A stretch of DNA of 64,000 nucleotides. Origin: Polyangium jinanense (lineage in GTDB: Bacteria; Myxococcota; Polyangia; Polyangiales; Polyangiaceae). Below, piece after piece: positions 30,954 to 39,063 of this stretch (position 1 is its first letter; each line of letters starts with the position of its first letter). The stretch spans positions 1 through 64,000 of the forward strand of contig NZ_JAGTJJ010000048.1 in NCBI RefSeq assembly GCF_028435365.1, written 5' to 3'. The position numbers and the translations under genes are program-made. The notes under the pieces were generated by a model. It was not told the origin of the DNA, made no database searches, and worked only from the letters and a program-made list of their open reading frames with translations.

Positions 30954-31691
30954 TCACACCGCCTTTGCCTCGGCCGTCCGGTCGGGGTTGGCCGGCGTCC
31001 GGACGGAGTATTCGGTGCCGGACTTGAACGGGATCAGCATCGACGTGAAGCCGTTGCGTGGGTCGCGCATGAAATCCACGTAGGGACGGTAGTCGCCTTT
31101 CATGACCCCGACGTTGTCGGCGACGACCACGGCGCCGGTACGTAGCCATGGCCGGAGGAGCTTCACCACGTCGACCGACTTCTGCGGGAAGCCATCGATG
31201 AGCGCCATGTCGACGTCTCCAGGCAGCACGCGGAGTGTTTCGAGCGCGTCGCCGACGCGGATCTCGACGATGTCGGCGAGGCCGGCCTCCTCGATGTGCT
31301 TTTGCGCGCGCGCGGCCTTCTCTGGGACGAACTCGGTACCGATGACCTTGCCTCCACCGTTCGCACGTACGGCAGCGGCGAGCCAGATCGTCGAGATGCC
31401 GAATGACGTGCCGAACTCGACGACGAGCTTCGCCCGAAGCGCGCGCACGGTCTGATGACAGAAGGCACCTTGAGGCCGCTCGAGCGCGATGAACTTGTCC
31501 GCGAAATAGCGCGAGCGGAGAGCCGAGGCATCATCGAGGGCGACCTTACGCCCCAGAAGGAGGGCGGGCAGCTTTGAAAGATAGTGAAGTGCCAGACCGA
31601 AGAATTGCTCGTCCGCTTCTTCATGAAGGCGGCGCAACACGCGCGCCACACGTGAATCGGTGAGCACAGAAAAGGGATCAGGTTTCGTCAT
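30954..31691 (-). CDS. Class I SAM-dependent O-methyltransferase-like protein
   Basis: About 245 residues. The ATG at 31691 is preceded by GAGGAAC, a good ribosome site; the longer frame to 31805 is not needed. The Rossmann methyltransferase motifs are VVEFGTSFGISTIWLAAAV (motif I, SAM loop), GTEFVPEKAARAQKHIEEAG (motif II region), IRVGDALETL and MALIDGFPQ, with TGAVVVADNVG as in catechol O-methyltransferase-like small-molecule methyltransferases. The substrate is unknown. It is divergent from an AraC regulator (142-bp gap), suggesting local control. Confidence 0.8.
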   Translation of the reverse strand: MTKPDPFSVLTDSRVARVLRRLHEEADEQFFGLALHYLSKLPALLLGRKVALDDASALRSRYFADKFIALERPQGAFCHQTVRALRAKLVVEFGTSFGISTIWLAAAVRANGGGKVIGTEFVPEKAARAQKHIEEAGLADIVEIRVGDALETLRVLPGDVDMALIDGFPQKSVDVVKLLRPWLRTGAVVVADNVGVMKGDYRPYVDFMRDPRNGFTSMLIPFKSGTEYSVRTPANPDRTAEAKAV

Positions 31692-31788
31692 CGTTCCTCT
31701 TGCAATCGAATGACAGCGCTCGTGGCTTACATGCCCGAAGGCGCGGTGGAAGGCGGGGGCATGGCGGAGAAGGTAGATCCCGGCGCTG

Positions 31789-31811
31789 TTGACTGCATTG
31801 CGCAATCAAGA
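31789..31811 (+). promoter_or_regulatory. Promoter/operator region of the AraC gene
   Basis: TTGACT (31789-31794) followed by the perfect palindrome ATTGCGCAAT (31797-31806) in an AT-rich stretch, with CAAATT 17 bp after the TTGACT. It lies in the divergent gap with the methyltransferase and could be a regulator site; weak evidence. Confidence 0.4.
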
Positions 31812-31833
31812 CAAATTGTTTTTCAGAACGGCC

Positions 31834-32766
31834 ATGGCAGCGAAGCGGCGAAGTTCGAAGGCGACACAGATTGTGCATCCGACGGGCTGGACGTTTCGCG
31901 GAGACGTCCAGGTGGCGAACGAGCCCCGTGGCGCGGCGGCGTCGCTCGAGTTGCTCGCGAGCCGTTTCGTGCTCGAGGCGAGCGGGCGCTGGAAGACCGG
32001 GGTCGCGCGACCGGCGAACGCGATCGGGCTCAGCATGGCGAGCGGCGGGCTCGAGAGCGAGCCTCACGCGCACCGCGAATCGCAGCTCATGTACTTGGTG
32101 CGCGGAGAGCTGATCTGCGAAGCGTCGAGCGCCCTCTGGATCGTGCCGCCGCAATCGGCGCTGTGGATCCCCGGGTCCGTGACGCATCGGATCCGCGCGC
32201 GCGCGCCGCTCGAGGGCTACGCCGTCTTCGTCGAGCCCGGCGCGGCGCCGAACCTCCCACTGGATTGCTGCGCGGTGTCGGTGACGCCGCTCCTCCGCGA
32301 GCTCTTGCTTCGCCTGGCGACGCGTCCCGCGCTCTACGACCTCGAAGGACCGGACGCGCGTCTGGTGAGCGTGCTCCTCGACGAGCTCGCGACGGTCTCG
32401 ATCGAGAAGCATCGCCTGCCGATGCCGATCGATCCGCGGCTCCGTCGTTTGGTGGATGCGATGACCGCCGATCCGGCGAACGGCGCGACGACGAAGACGT
32501 GGGCGAAGCGAATCGGCGTCGGTGAGCGCACCTTGAACCGTCTCCTGGTCGAGGAGACGGGCTTGAGCTTCGGCCGCTGGCGCCAGCAGCTCCACATCAT
32601 CCTCGCCATCCAGAAGCTTTCCCGCGGCGCGACCGTGCAAAGCGTGGCGCTGGACCTCGGCTACGAGAGCGCGAGCAGCTTCGTGACCATGTTTCGCAAA
32701 GCTCTCGGGACGTCGCCCGCGCGGTACATGGCGAGCCGCCTGTCCGCGCTTGCAGACGCTGGCTAG
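31834..32766 (+). CDS. AraC-family transcriptional regulator (cupin sensor)
   Basis: About 310 residues. N-terminal cupin-type domain (ESEPHAHRESQLMYLVRGELICEA, LWIPGSVTHRI) followed by two helix-turn-helix motifs at the C-terminus (TKTWAKRIGVGERTLNRLLVEETG and VQSVALDLGYESASSFVTMFRKALGTSPARY), the AraC/XylS signature. The start at ATG 31834 (MAAKRRSSK) is chosen over 31789. It probably controls the divergent methyltransferase and itself. Element B2 begins directly after its TAG stop. Confidence 0.88.
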   Translation: MAAKRRSSKATQIVHPTGWTFRGDVQVANEPRGAAASLELLASRFVLEASGRWKTGVARPANAIGLSMASGGLESEPHAHRESQLMYLVRGELICEASSALWIVPPQSALWIPGSVTHRIRARAPLEGYAVFVEPGAAPNLPLDCCAVSVTPLLRELLLRLATRPALYDLEGPDARLVSVLLDELATVSIEKHRLPMPIDPRLRRLVDAMTADPANGATTKTWAKRIGVGERTLNRLLVEETGLSFGRWRQQLHIILAIQKLSRGATVQSVALDLGYESASSFVTMFRKALGTSPARYMASRLSALADAG

Positions 32767-32882
32767 AGCGCCGAACAGTTCGGCGCTCTGCGAGATCGCG
32801 GAGCGAGCTCGCCTCGGGGGGTGAATCGGCCGGGCTTTGCCCGGACGAGAGGGGGACGCGAGGCGTCCCCCTCGGGACGAAA
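32767..32882. repeat. Family B post-stop repeat, copy B2
   Basis: Directly after the AraC stop. Stems: GAGCGCCGAAC/GTTCGGCGCTC, GCGAG...CTCGC, CCGGGCTTTGCCCGG and GAGGGGGACGC/GCGTCCCCCTC. Compared with B1, positions that weaken B1 stems are perfect here. It fills the gap between the convergent AraC and SDR genes. Confidence 0.78.
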
Positions 32883-32923
32883 GAAGCCTAGAACATCGAG
32901 CGGTTGTCAACCCGATCGATGTT

Positions 32924-33664
32924 CTAGGCCGGAGCCAGCGCCACCGCGTCGGGACCGGCGGGGAAACGGAGCCTTCCGGTCGCGTCGTTCGCGGCACGCC
33001 ACACCCCCTCGGCCACATCGGACTCGCGGGTCACGGCAGCGAGTTGCCTGAAAGAAGCGAAGATGCGCGCTGCGAAAGGCGCGTACGCCTCGGGGATCAA
33101 CCCTTCCATGCGGGACCCCCCGTTGCTCGTGAAGCTCGTGTTCGGGCAATAGCCCGGCTCGACCAGCTTCACCCGCACATCGAATGCCTCGAGCTCGAAC
33201 GCGAGCGACGCGGTGAACCCTTCGATGGCCATCTTGCTCGCCGTGTACACGGCCACCAGCGGCATGGGCGAAAGCGTCGCGCTCGAGGTCACGTTCACGA
33301 TCACGCCCGACTTGCGCGCGCGGAATTGTGGCAGCACGGCCTGCGTCATTGCCATCACGCCGAAGGTGTTGGTCTCGAACACCTCGCGCGCCGTGCTCAT
33401 CGGTGTGACCTCGAAGGCGCCCAGGAGCCCGATGCCAGCATTGTTGACGAGCACGTCGATGGGCCCACTCGCCTCGAGCGCGGCCGCGATCTGCTCGGGC
33501 TTCGTCACATCGAGCGCGATCACGCGCAGCCGGTCCGATCGGGGTAGAACGTCCTCGCGGGGCGTTCGCATGGTGGCGATGACGTTCCAGCCCTGCGCGT
33601 GGAAATGGCGCGCGGTCTCGAGGCCATAGCCGGAAGAGCAACCCGTGATGAGTACCGTTTTCAT
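32924..33664 (-). CDS. Short-chain dehydrogenase/reductase
   Basis: About 246 residues, classical SDR. The ATG at 33664 has AAGGAG upstream; the longer frame to 34180 overlaps the opposite-strand regulator and is artefactual. Cofactor loop TGCSSGYGLETARHF, NNAGIG, catalytic Ser in VNVTSSATLS and YTASK (Tyr/Lys). It is probably an NADP-type oxidoreductase of unknown substrate; the SSGYG loop is common in a group of putative stress- or xenobiotic-linked SDRs. It is divergent from an AraC regulator at 33773. Confidence 0.88.
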   Translation of the reverse strand: MKTVLITGCSSGYGLETARHFHAQGWNVIATMRTPREDVLPRSDRLRVIALDVTKPEQIAAALEASGPIDVLVNNAGIGLLGAFEVTPMSTAREVFETNTFGVMAMTQAVLPQFRARKSGVIVNVTSSATLSPMPLVAVYTASKMAIEGFTASLAFELEAFDVRVKLVEPGYCPNTSFTSNGGSRMEGLIPEAYAPFAARIFASFRQLAAVTRESDVAEGVWRAANDATGRLRFPAGPDAVALAPA

Positions 33665-33740
33665 GTCGGCTCCTTTGCCGCGATGCGCGCGGCGTCCATG
33701 GGGAGAATGTAATTGCGGCGAGCCGGACGATCTACCATGG

Positions 33741-33769
33741 AGAGTCCGAATGTCGTTTGCTAGAGTCCG
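33741..33769 (+). promoter_or_regulatory. Candidate AraC operator: two direct repeats 21 bp apart
   Basis: AGAGTCCG at 33741-33748 and again at 33762-33769, start to start 21 bp, that is two helical turns. They lie just upstream of the AraC start (33773) in the 108-bp divergent gap with the SDR gene. Direct half-sites on one DNA face are typical for AraC-family proteins. Confidence 0.6.
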
Positions 33770-33772
33770 GAC

Positions 33773-34669
33773 ATGAATGACCCTCTCTCGGAAATCATCG
33801 CGCTGCTTCAGCCGCAGGCTGTGTTTTCGAAGCGCATCAGCGGCGCTGGTCGCTGGGGTGTTCGCTACGCGGAGTTTGGCCAGCCGAGCTTCTGTGTCGT
33901 GCTCGAGGGTCGCTGCCGTCTCGCCGTGGACGGCCAGCCTGCCGTCACGCTCGAGGCAGGCGACTTCGTCCTCCTGCCGGCGACGCCGGGCTTCACCATG
34001 TCGGGCTTCGAACCGGTGACGCCGGAGCGCATCGACCCCAAGATGACGCCCGCGCCGACGGATGAAGTCCGCCACGGCACGCGTGGTGGACGGCCCGACG
34101 TGCGGCTGCTCGGCGGCTATTTCGTCTTCGACTCGCCGGACGCGGCTCTCCTGGTGTCGCTCTTGCCGGCGCTCTTGCACGTGCGTGGTGTCGAGCGGCT
34201 GTTGGTGCTGGTGCGGCTCGTCGGCGAGGAATCGAAAGAGCAGAGAGCGGGGCGCGACCTCGTGCTCACGCGGCTCGTGGAGATCCTGCTCATCGAAGCG
34301 TTGCGGTCGACGTCGGGCGACGACGCGCCTCCGGGGCTCTTGCGCGGGCTATCCGATGCGCGGCTCGCGCCGGCGATACGGCAAATGCACGGTCAGCTCG
34401 CGCGTTCGTGGACGGTGGCCGAGCTCGCGAAGACGGCGGCGCTCTCTCGCTCGTCGTTCTTTGAGCGTTTCATCCGCACCGTGGGCGTGTCGCCGATGGA
34501 ATACCTGCTCGCCTGGCGGATGGCCGTCGCGAGGGATCTGCTCCGCCGTCACGACATGGGAATCGCCGAGGTCGCCGAGCGCGTCGGCTACAGCTCGGCG
34601 AGCACCTTCAGCACGGCGTTCCGCCGCCACGTGGGCCAGCCGCCGAGTCGTTATGCGCGTGCCGGTTAG
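33773..34669 (+). CDS. AraC-family transcriptional regulator (cupin_6 type)
   Basis: About 298 residues. N-terminal cupin-like sensor (FCVVLEGRCRLAVDGQPAVTLEAGDFVLLP, then DVRLLGGYFVFDSPDAALL) typical of AraC regulators found next to oxidoreductases. The C-terminal HTH pair is WTVAELAKTAALSRSSFFERF and MGIAEVAERVGYSSASTFSTAFRRHVG. It is divergent from the SDR gene, which is its likely target. Direct repeats overlap its own promoter region. Confidence 0.9.
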   Translation: MNDPLSEIIALLQPQAVFSKRISGAGRWGVRYAEFGQPSFCVVLEGRCRLAVDGQPAVTLEAGDFVLLPATPGFTMSGFEPVTPERIDPKMTPAPTDEVRHGTRGGRPDVRLLGGYFVFDSPDAALLVSLLPALLHVRGVERLLVLVRLVGEESKEQRAGRDLVLTRLVEILLIEALRSTSGDDAPPGLLRGLSDARLAPAIRQMHGQLARSWTVAELAKTAALSRSSFFERFIRTVGVSPMEYLLAWRMAVARDLLRRHDMGIAEVAERVGYSSASTFSTAFRRHVGQPPSRYARAG

Positions 34670-34871
34670 AACGTCCCATCCGCCCTTGCGGCGTCGCGGC
34701 GCGCTTGCGCCATGCCGAGCGGAGTGGCATCCTCCGCCCCGGATGACGATGCGTTTCGCAGTTTTCCTGCTCGGCTGAGCGTGGCCCAAGGCCCGCGCAA
34801 TTCGCTGTGCGCGCTTGCCCGCGTGTGGGCAGGCGTGCGCCACGTCTCAGTCCGTTTGCTGGAGAATCGTC
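34670..34871. other. Gap upstream of the PhyH-like gene
   Basis: About 200 bp with no gene. It contains scattered short palindromes (ATGCC...GGCAT near 34711-34730; GCGCGCTTGC around 34706 and 34820) but no clear promoter or terminator. Confidence 0.3.
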
Positions 34872-35663
34872 ATGCCTCATCGCCAGTTCGCGCTCTCGGG
34901 AGCGCAGATCGATCAATTCGTCCACGAAGGCTACGTCCGTATCGACGACGCCTTCCCCCGCGACCTCGCCGACGCGTGTCGCGCCATCTTGTGGGCCGCA
35001 ACGGGCTGTTCGCCCGACGACCCGTCCACCTGGACCAAGCCCGTCATTCGCATCGGCGACCAAGCCCATCCGCCTTTTCGAGCGGCTGTGAACACCACGA
35101 AGCTCCTTGCCGCCTTCGATTCGCTGGTCGGGGTCGATCGCTGGTTGCCCCGCGCGAGCCTCGGCACGTTTCCCATTCGCTTCCCATCTCCCGACGAGCC
35201 GGGGGACTGCGGATGGCACATCGATGCCAGCTTCGGCTGGGAGAACGAGCCGGACTTTTTCGCGTGGCGCGCCAACGTCGCATCAAAAGGCCGTGCGCTC
35301 TTGATGCTTTTTCTCTTCTCGGACGTCGGTGACGACGACGCGCCGACGCGCCTTCGCATCGGCTCGCACGCCGAGATTGCACGTCGCCTCGCGCCGCACG
35401 GCGAAGGTGGTCTCACGCTGCGCGAGCTCGTGAGCACGGACTTTCGCGAATCGGCGCACCTGCCCGAGGCGCTCGCCACGGGCCCCGCGGGGACTGTCTA
35501 CCTCTGCCATCCGTTCCTGGTGCACGCGGGGCAGCCGCATCGCGGCCGCGTTCCACGTTTCCTCGCCCAGCCCCCCTTGCTGCCGCGTGTGCCCTTCGAG
35601 CCCACCCGTACCGATGGTAACGACTCGCCAGTCGAGAGAGCCATCCGCCTCGCGCTCGACTGA
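34872..35663 (+). CDS. Phytanoyl-CoA dioxygenase (PhyH) family protein
   Basis: About 263 residues, Fe(II)/2-oxoglutarate oxygenase fold. The metal triad is His116-x-Asp118 (GWHIDASFGW) with distal His218 (HPFLVHAGQPHRGR), and an arginine after it suits 2-oxoglutarate binding. The start is ATG 34872 with GGAGA upstream. The substrate is unknown; relatives hydroxylate lipids or secondary metabolites. It stands alone after the AraC gene and is convergent with the MpaB-like gene. Confidence 0.82.
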   Translation: MPHRQFALSGAQIDQFVHEGYVRIDDAFPRDLADACRAILWAATGCSPDDPSTWTKPVIRIGDQAHPPFRAAVNTTKLLAAFDSLVGVDRWLPRASLGTFPIRFPSPDEPGDCGWHIDASFGWENEPDFFAWRANVASKGRALLMLFLFSDVGDDDAPTRLRIGSHAEIARRLAPHGEGGLTLRELVSTDFRESAHLPEALATGPAGTVYLCHPFLVHAGQPHRGRVPRFLAQPPLLPRVPFEPTRTDGNDSPVERAIRLALD

Positions 35664-35708
35664 ATTCGCCCGCCCATAGCAGGGCTGCGCGGCCGAGACC
35701 GGCACGTT

Positions 35709-36629
35709 TTACTCTCCGGCGACGGCTTGCGCGGCCCCCTTCTTCGCGAGAATCTCGAGCACTTTGGTGGGGCCGAGGCGGAGCCGGTCGTAGCCCGAGG
35801 GGTAGGTGGGGTAGTAGCTGTAAATCTCGGTCTCCCCGAAGTCACGGTGCTCGTAGAGCGAGACGTGGCGCGTGGCGCGGCGATAGACGGCGAGTAGCGC
35901 GTGAAGGAAACGAGCGAGGTTAGGGTCGGGCTCGCGAAGACCGAGCGCGGCGCGGAATCCGTCGTCTTCCGTGAGGAGGACGACCACGGACTCGATGTAC
36001 GGGGCGAGCGCGGGCGGCAAGAGGCTCTGCACGGCGACGAGCAGACCGCGGGCGACCGCCTCGTTCTCGCGCGCGTAGCGTTGCGCGCGACGCTCGTAGT
36101 CCTGCCGCCACGCGAAAAACGCCGCGCGGCTCTCCGGGATGTCGCGGATGTGCATGAGCTCGCCGAGCCGGCGGTAGAGGAAGTAGAAGGCATCTTTTTC
36201 CTTCTCCGTCATGGCGCGGTGGCCCCATTTCTCGATGAAGAGAATGGGATCGAAGACGAACGTGCTCAGCGTGTAGAGGAAATCGTCGTTCGAGATCCGG
36301 TACAGCCCGTGGATGCGGTTCAGGTGCTCGACCATCTCGCGGCTCGCGCGTGATTCGAGGCCGGGTCGGTGGATCTCGTTCAGGATGGCCTTCGTGTCGT
36401 CGAGCCGCTTCGGGCCCTCGCGCTCGTACTGCCCGGTCGCGTGGAGCAGCTTGCTGATGCTCGGGATCGTGAACGTCCTCAGCTGCGCGATCTCCATCGC
36501 GGCGATGATCTCGAACGGGAAGACGTGGTTCGCGAGCGCGTAGACGATGGCCTCGTAATCGCGCTCGGGATCGAGCCGGGCGATCTCGTCGTCCCAGCGG
36601 CGTGTGCGCAGGGGGATGGAGAGCTTCAT
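35709..36629 (-). CDS. MpaB/latex-clearing-type oxygenase domain protein (DUF2236)
   Basis: About 306 residues, helical. Features match the oxygenase MpaB/rubber-oxygenase (DUF2236) family: an early YEAIVYALANHVFPFEIIAAMEIAQLRTF segment, the heme-linked-type arginine/histidine region RIHGLYRISNDDFLYTLSTFVFDPILFIEKWGHRAM, and YFLYRRLGELMHIRDIPES. Some members are b-type cytochromes cleaving isoprenoid chains; heme ligation is not proven here. The ATG overlaps the TetR stop (ATGA), so the two are co-translated and the regulator probably controls its own operon. Confidence 0.78.
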   Translation of the reverse strand: MKLSIPLRTRRWDDEIARLDPERDYEAIVYALANHVFPFEIIAAMEIAQLRTFTIPSISKLLHATGQYEREGPKRLDDTKAILNEIHRPGLESRASREMVEHLNRIHGLYRISNDDFLYTLSTFVFDPILFIEKWGHRAMTEKEKDAFYFLYRRLGELMHIRDIPESRAAFFAWRQDYERRAQRYARENEAVARGLLVAVQSLLPPALAPYIESVVVLLTEDDGFRAALGLREPDPNLARFLHALLAVYRRATRHVSLYEHRDFGETEIYSYYPTYPSGYDRLRLGPTKVLEILAKKGAAQAVAGE

Positions 36630-37342
36630 CGGATGACCTTTCGGGGTTCGAGCATGGCGACGACGGACGCGACGACGACCTCGCGCCGGTGCTCGAGGGA
36701 GCCGGGCAGCCCGAGATCGGCGGCGTGCACCGCGTAACTCGTCACAAGGCTCGCGAGGACGACGGCCGCGTCGCTCGGATTCGTGGGCAAGGCGAGCAGG
36801 CCCTCGTCCGACCTCCGGCCGAGGTAGCGCTCGACGGCGCGCGTCAAATACGCGCGGACGTTCTCGTCCCAGATGCGCCCGAGCTCGGGCGATTCGAGCG
36901 CGCTCGCGTTCATGATGCGCGCTCCGGCCCGATACCTCGTCGCCAGGTCGAACAGCTCGCCGACGACGCCCGCGAGCTCCGTTCGCGCTTCTGCCGTGGT
37001 GCGGGGAGCGGACCCGCGGAGCGCGCGCTCGAGGGCTGCCACGCGGCGGCTTTTCTCGAAGAATGCGCGCAGGAAGGACTCGATCTGGCCGGGCTCGGGG
37101 TTCGGCACCGGGAGGTTTCCGGGGGGCTCGTAAGGACCTGGCGAGGCGGCGGCGCGCCGCAGCACCTGCTCGAACAGCGCGTCCTTGCCGCGAAAGTAAC
37201 GGTAGAGCGCCGGTTCGCTGACCCCGACGGCCGCGGCGACCTCCGACAGCCGCGTACGCCGATAGCCGCGCGTCGCGAACAACGCCTCGGCTTCGTCGAG
37301 GATGCGGGTGAACGTTCCTTCGGACTCTGCGGAGAGCGGCAC
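36626..37342 (-). CDS. TetR-family transcriptional regulator
   Basis: About 238 residues. The N-terminal HTH is typical (ILDEAEALFATRGYRRTRLSEVAAAVGVSEPALYRYFRGKDALFEQVL). The C-terminal ligand-binding domain is divergent. GTG start at 37342, 15 bp from a 17-bp palindrome (37357-37373) in the gap with the PNPOx-like gene. It overlaps the MpaB-like gene downstream by 4 bp. Confidence 0.9.
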   Translation of the reverse strand: MPLSAESEGTFTRILDEAEALFATRGYRRTRLSEVAAAVGVSEPALYRYFRGKDALFEQVLRRAAASPGPYEPPGNLPVPNPEPGQIESFLRAFFEKSRRVAALERALRGSAPRTTAEARTELAGVVGELFDLATRYRAGARIMNASALESPELGRIWDENVRAYLTRAVERYLGRRSDEGLLALPTNPSDAAVVLASLVTSYAVHAADLGLPGSLEHRREVVVASVVAMLEPRKVIR

Positions 37343-37356
37343 GTCTCGGATACTTA

Positions 37357-37373
37357 GTTAGTCATTCACTAAC
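37357..37373. promoter_or_regulatory. TetR-type operator palindrome
   Basis: GTTAGTCATTCACTAAC: perfect 6-bp arms around a 5-bp centre, between the divergent TetR (37342) and PNPOx-like genes. Its AT-rich composition stands out in this genome, and one bound dimer could block both promoters. Confidence 0.75.
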
Positions 37374-37422
37374 CGCAAGAAAAATGCGGCGACCCGGCCG
37401 GCGGCGAACGCGCTCAGACAAA

Positions 37423-38496
37423 ATGAAGTTGCAAGTCATCATCAACAAGCGCAGGATGAGGTCCGTGGAACTCAAGACGGTCGAAGCGCTGGAGCAGGTC
37501 GTCGGCAGCAGGCCGCTCGGGGTGTTGATGAAGTCCATCGACACGCTCGACGTGCACTGCGTGCGGCTCCTCGCGCGCTCGCCGTTTGCCGTGCTGGGCT
37601 TCGCGGACACCGATGGCCGAGCGCGCGCGTGGCCGGTGGGAGGCACCCCTGGCTTCGCGCGCTCCATCGAGGGAACGCACCTGCGCTTCACGCTGCCGGA
37701 GCCCGCGGCCGTCGATGTTCGCATCGGGTGCTCGCTCCTCTTCTTCGTTCCGGGGCTGGGCGAGACGCTGCGCGTGAATGGCCGGCCCTCGCTCGACGGC
37801 GCGGAGCTTTTGGTCACCGTCGAAGAAGCCTTCATGCACTGCGCGAAGTCGATTCTGCGGTCCTCGTTGTGGGAGAAGCCGGTTGAAATCTCGCTTCCGC
37901 GGCTCGCCGCTCCCTCGGGGCTGTTGGCCGACGCCGAAGTGCTTTCGTTCCTCTCCCACGTGCCTTTCGTGACGCTGAGCTCGTGGGATGCGAAGGGCGA
38001 GGGCGACACGAGCCCCAAAGGCGATCCTCCGGGGTTCCTCAAGGTCGACGCGCAAGGCCGGCTCGCCGTGGCGGATCGGCCGGGCAATCGGCGCACCGAC
38101 ACCTTCCACAACCTGCTCGAACAGCCACGCGTTGCGCTGCTCGCGCTCCGGCCCGGCGATGATCGCGTGGTGGAGCTCTCGGGCCGCGCCTCGCTCACGA
38201 TCGAGCCGACCTTGCTCTCGTCGATGGCGGTCGAGAACAAGACGCCGAAGCTGTCGATGCTGCTCGACGTCGAATTCGCGCGCCTCGTCCCCAGCACGGC
38301 CGTGCGCGACGCGCAGCTCTGGAACACGTCGCGCCACGTGCCCCGCAGCGAGCTGCCGAAGATGGCCGAGATCTGCATCGACCACCTAAAGCAAAACAAG
38401 CAGAAGGGCCTCGCGGCGTCCGCGGTGCGCGCGCTCGCCTCGAAGACCGTGGTGGGCTGGGCGCTCGAGCACGACTACGAGAAGAACCGCTACTGA
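37423..38496 (+). CDS. Pyridoxamine 5'-phosphate oxidase-like (split-barrel flavin) protein
   Basis: About 357 residues from the ATG at 37423; starts at 37384 or 37456 are also possible since no strong ribosome site is visible. Two halves each resemble the FMN-binding split barrel: LLARSPFAVLGFADTDGRARAWPVGGTPGFAR and FLSHVPFVTLSSWDAKGEGDTSPKGDPPGFL with the NRRTDTFHNLLEQPRVALLAL core. The second barrel looks most intact. Family members bind FMN, F420 or heme; the reaction is unknown. It is divergent from the TetR-MpaB operon and shares the palindromic operator. Confidence 0.75.
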   Translation: MKLQVIINKRRMRSVELKTVEALEQVVGSRPLGVLMKSIDTLDVHCVRLLARSPFAVLGFADTDGRARAWPVGGTPGFARSIEGTHLRFTLPEPAAVDVRIGCSLLFFVPGLGETLRVNGRPSLDGAELLVTVEEAFMHCAKSILRSSLWEKPVEISLPRLAAPSGLLADAEVLSFLSHVPFVTLSSWDAKGEGDTSPKGDPPGFLKVDAQGRLAVADRPGNRRTDTFHNLLEQPRVALLALRPGDDRVVELSGRASLTIEPTLLSSMAVENKTPKLSMLLDVEFARLVPSTAVRDAQLWNTSRHVPRSELPKMAEICIDHLKQNKQKGLAASAVRALASKTVVGWALEHDYEKNRY

Positions 38497-38536
38497 CGCT
38501 TCGGCGGTGCTCCTGCCGCGCGCGCACGCGCTTGGC

Positions 38537-38566
38537 TTGACAAGTACGTGCATATGCACCTATAGG
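38537..38566 (+). promoter_or_regulatory. MarR promoter with operator between -35 and -10
   Basis: TTGACA (38537-38542), then the perfect palindrome GTGCATATGCAC (38548-38559), then CTATAG/TATAGG (38560-38566), seven bases before the MarR start codon at 38573. A repressor on the palindrome would cover the promoter. The same palindrome recurs at 39084-39097. Confidence 0.8.
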
Positions 38567-38572
38567 AAGGTC

Positions 38573-39040
38573 ATGGCGTCATCGACGCGTGGCCAGTCTT
38601 CGGACGCATCTCTCGCCCCGAGCGAGATCCTCTGCAACTGCCTCGCCATTCGCCAGGCGGCTCGCCAGATCACCCAGCTCTACGACGAGGAGCTCGCGGG
38701 CACGGGGCTCCGCGCGACCCAGTATGCCGTGCTCTCCCGCCTTTCGCGCATCGCTCCTGCGACGATGCAGGATCTCGCGGAGGCGCTCGTGATGGATCGG
38801 ACGACGCTCACGCATAACCTGAAGCCCCTCGAACGAGAGGGCCTCGTCGTGATGGGCGTCGCCGAGCACGACCGCCGCGTGCGTCAGCTCCGGCTCACCC
38901 CGGCGGGAACGGCGACGTTGAAAGAAGCACGCGTCGCATGGGCGCGCGCGCAGGCCCGATTCGAAGACGCCTACGGCGCGGACGACGCCGCCGAGCTACG
39001 AAGGCAGCTCGCTCGGGCCGTCGAAGCCGCGCGCACCTGA
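38573..39040 (+). CDS. MarR-family transcriptional regulator
   Basis: About 155 residues. Winged HTH core: LRATQYAVLSRLSRIAPATMQDLAEALVMDRTTLTHNLKPLEREGLVVMG, wing AEHDRRVRQLRLTPAG. The ATG at 38573 is preceded by AGGAAGG. N-terminal Cys residues (EILCNCLAIRQAARQ) could act as a thiol sensor, as known for OhrR-like MarR proteins, but this is speculation. It likely represses its own promoter and the downstream hydrolase-MFS pair. Confidence 0.9.
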   Translation: MASSTRGQSSDASLAPSEILCNCLAIRQAARQITQLYDEELAGTGLRATQYAVLSRLSRIAPATMQDLAEALVMDRTTLTHNLKPLEREGLVVMGVAEHDRRVRQLRLTPAGTATLKEARVAWARAQARFEDAYGADDAAELRRQLARAVEAART

Positions 39041-39063
39041 CGGTTTCCCCAAGGAGGACCTCG

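Noticed and set aside
31678..33018. A 446-codon minus-strand frame
   Set aside because: Antisense to the AraC regulator and part of a repeat; not protein-like.
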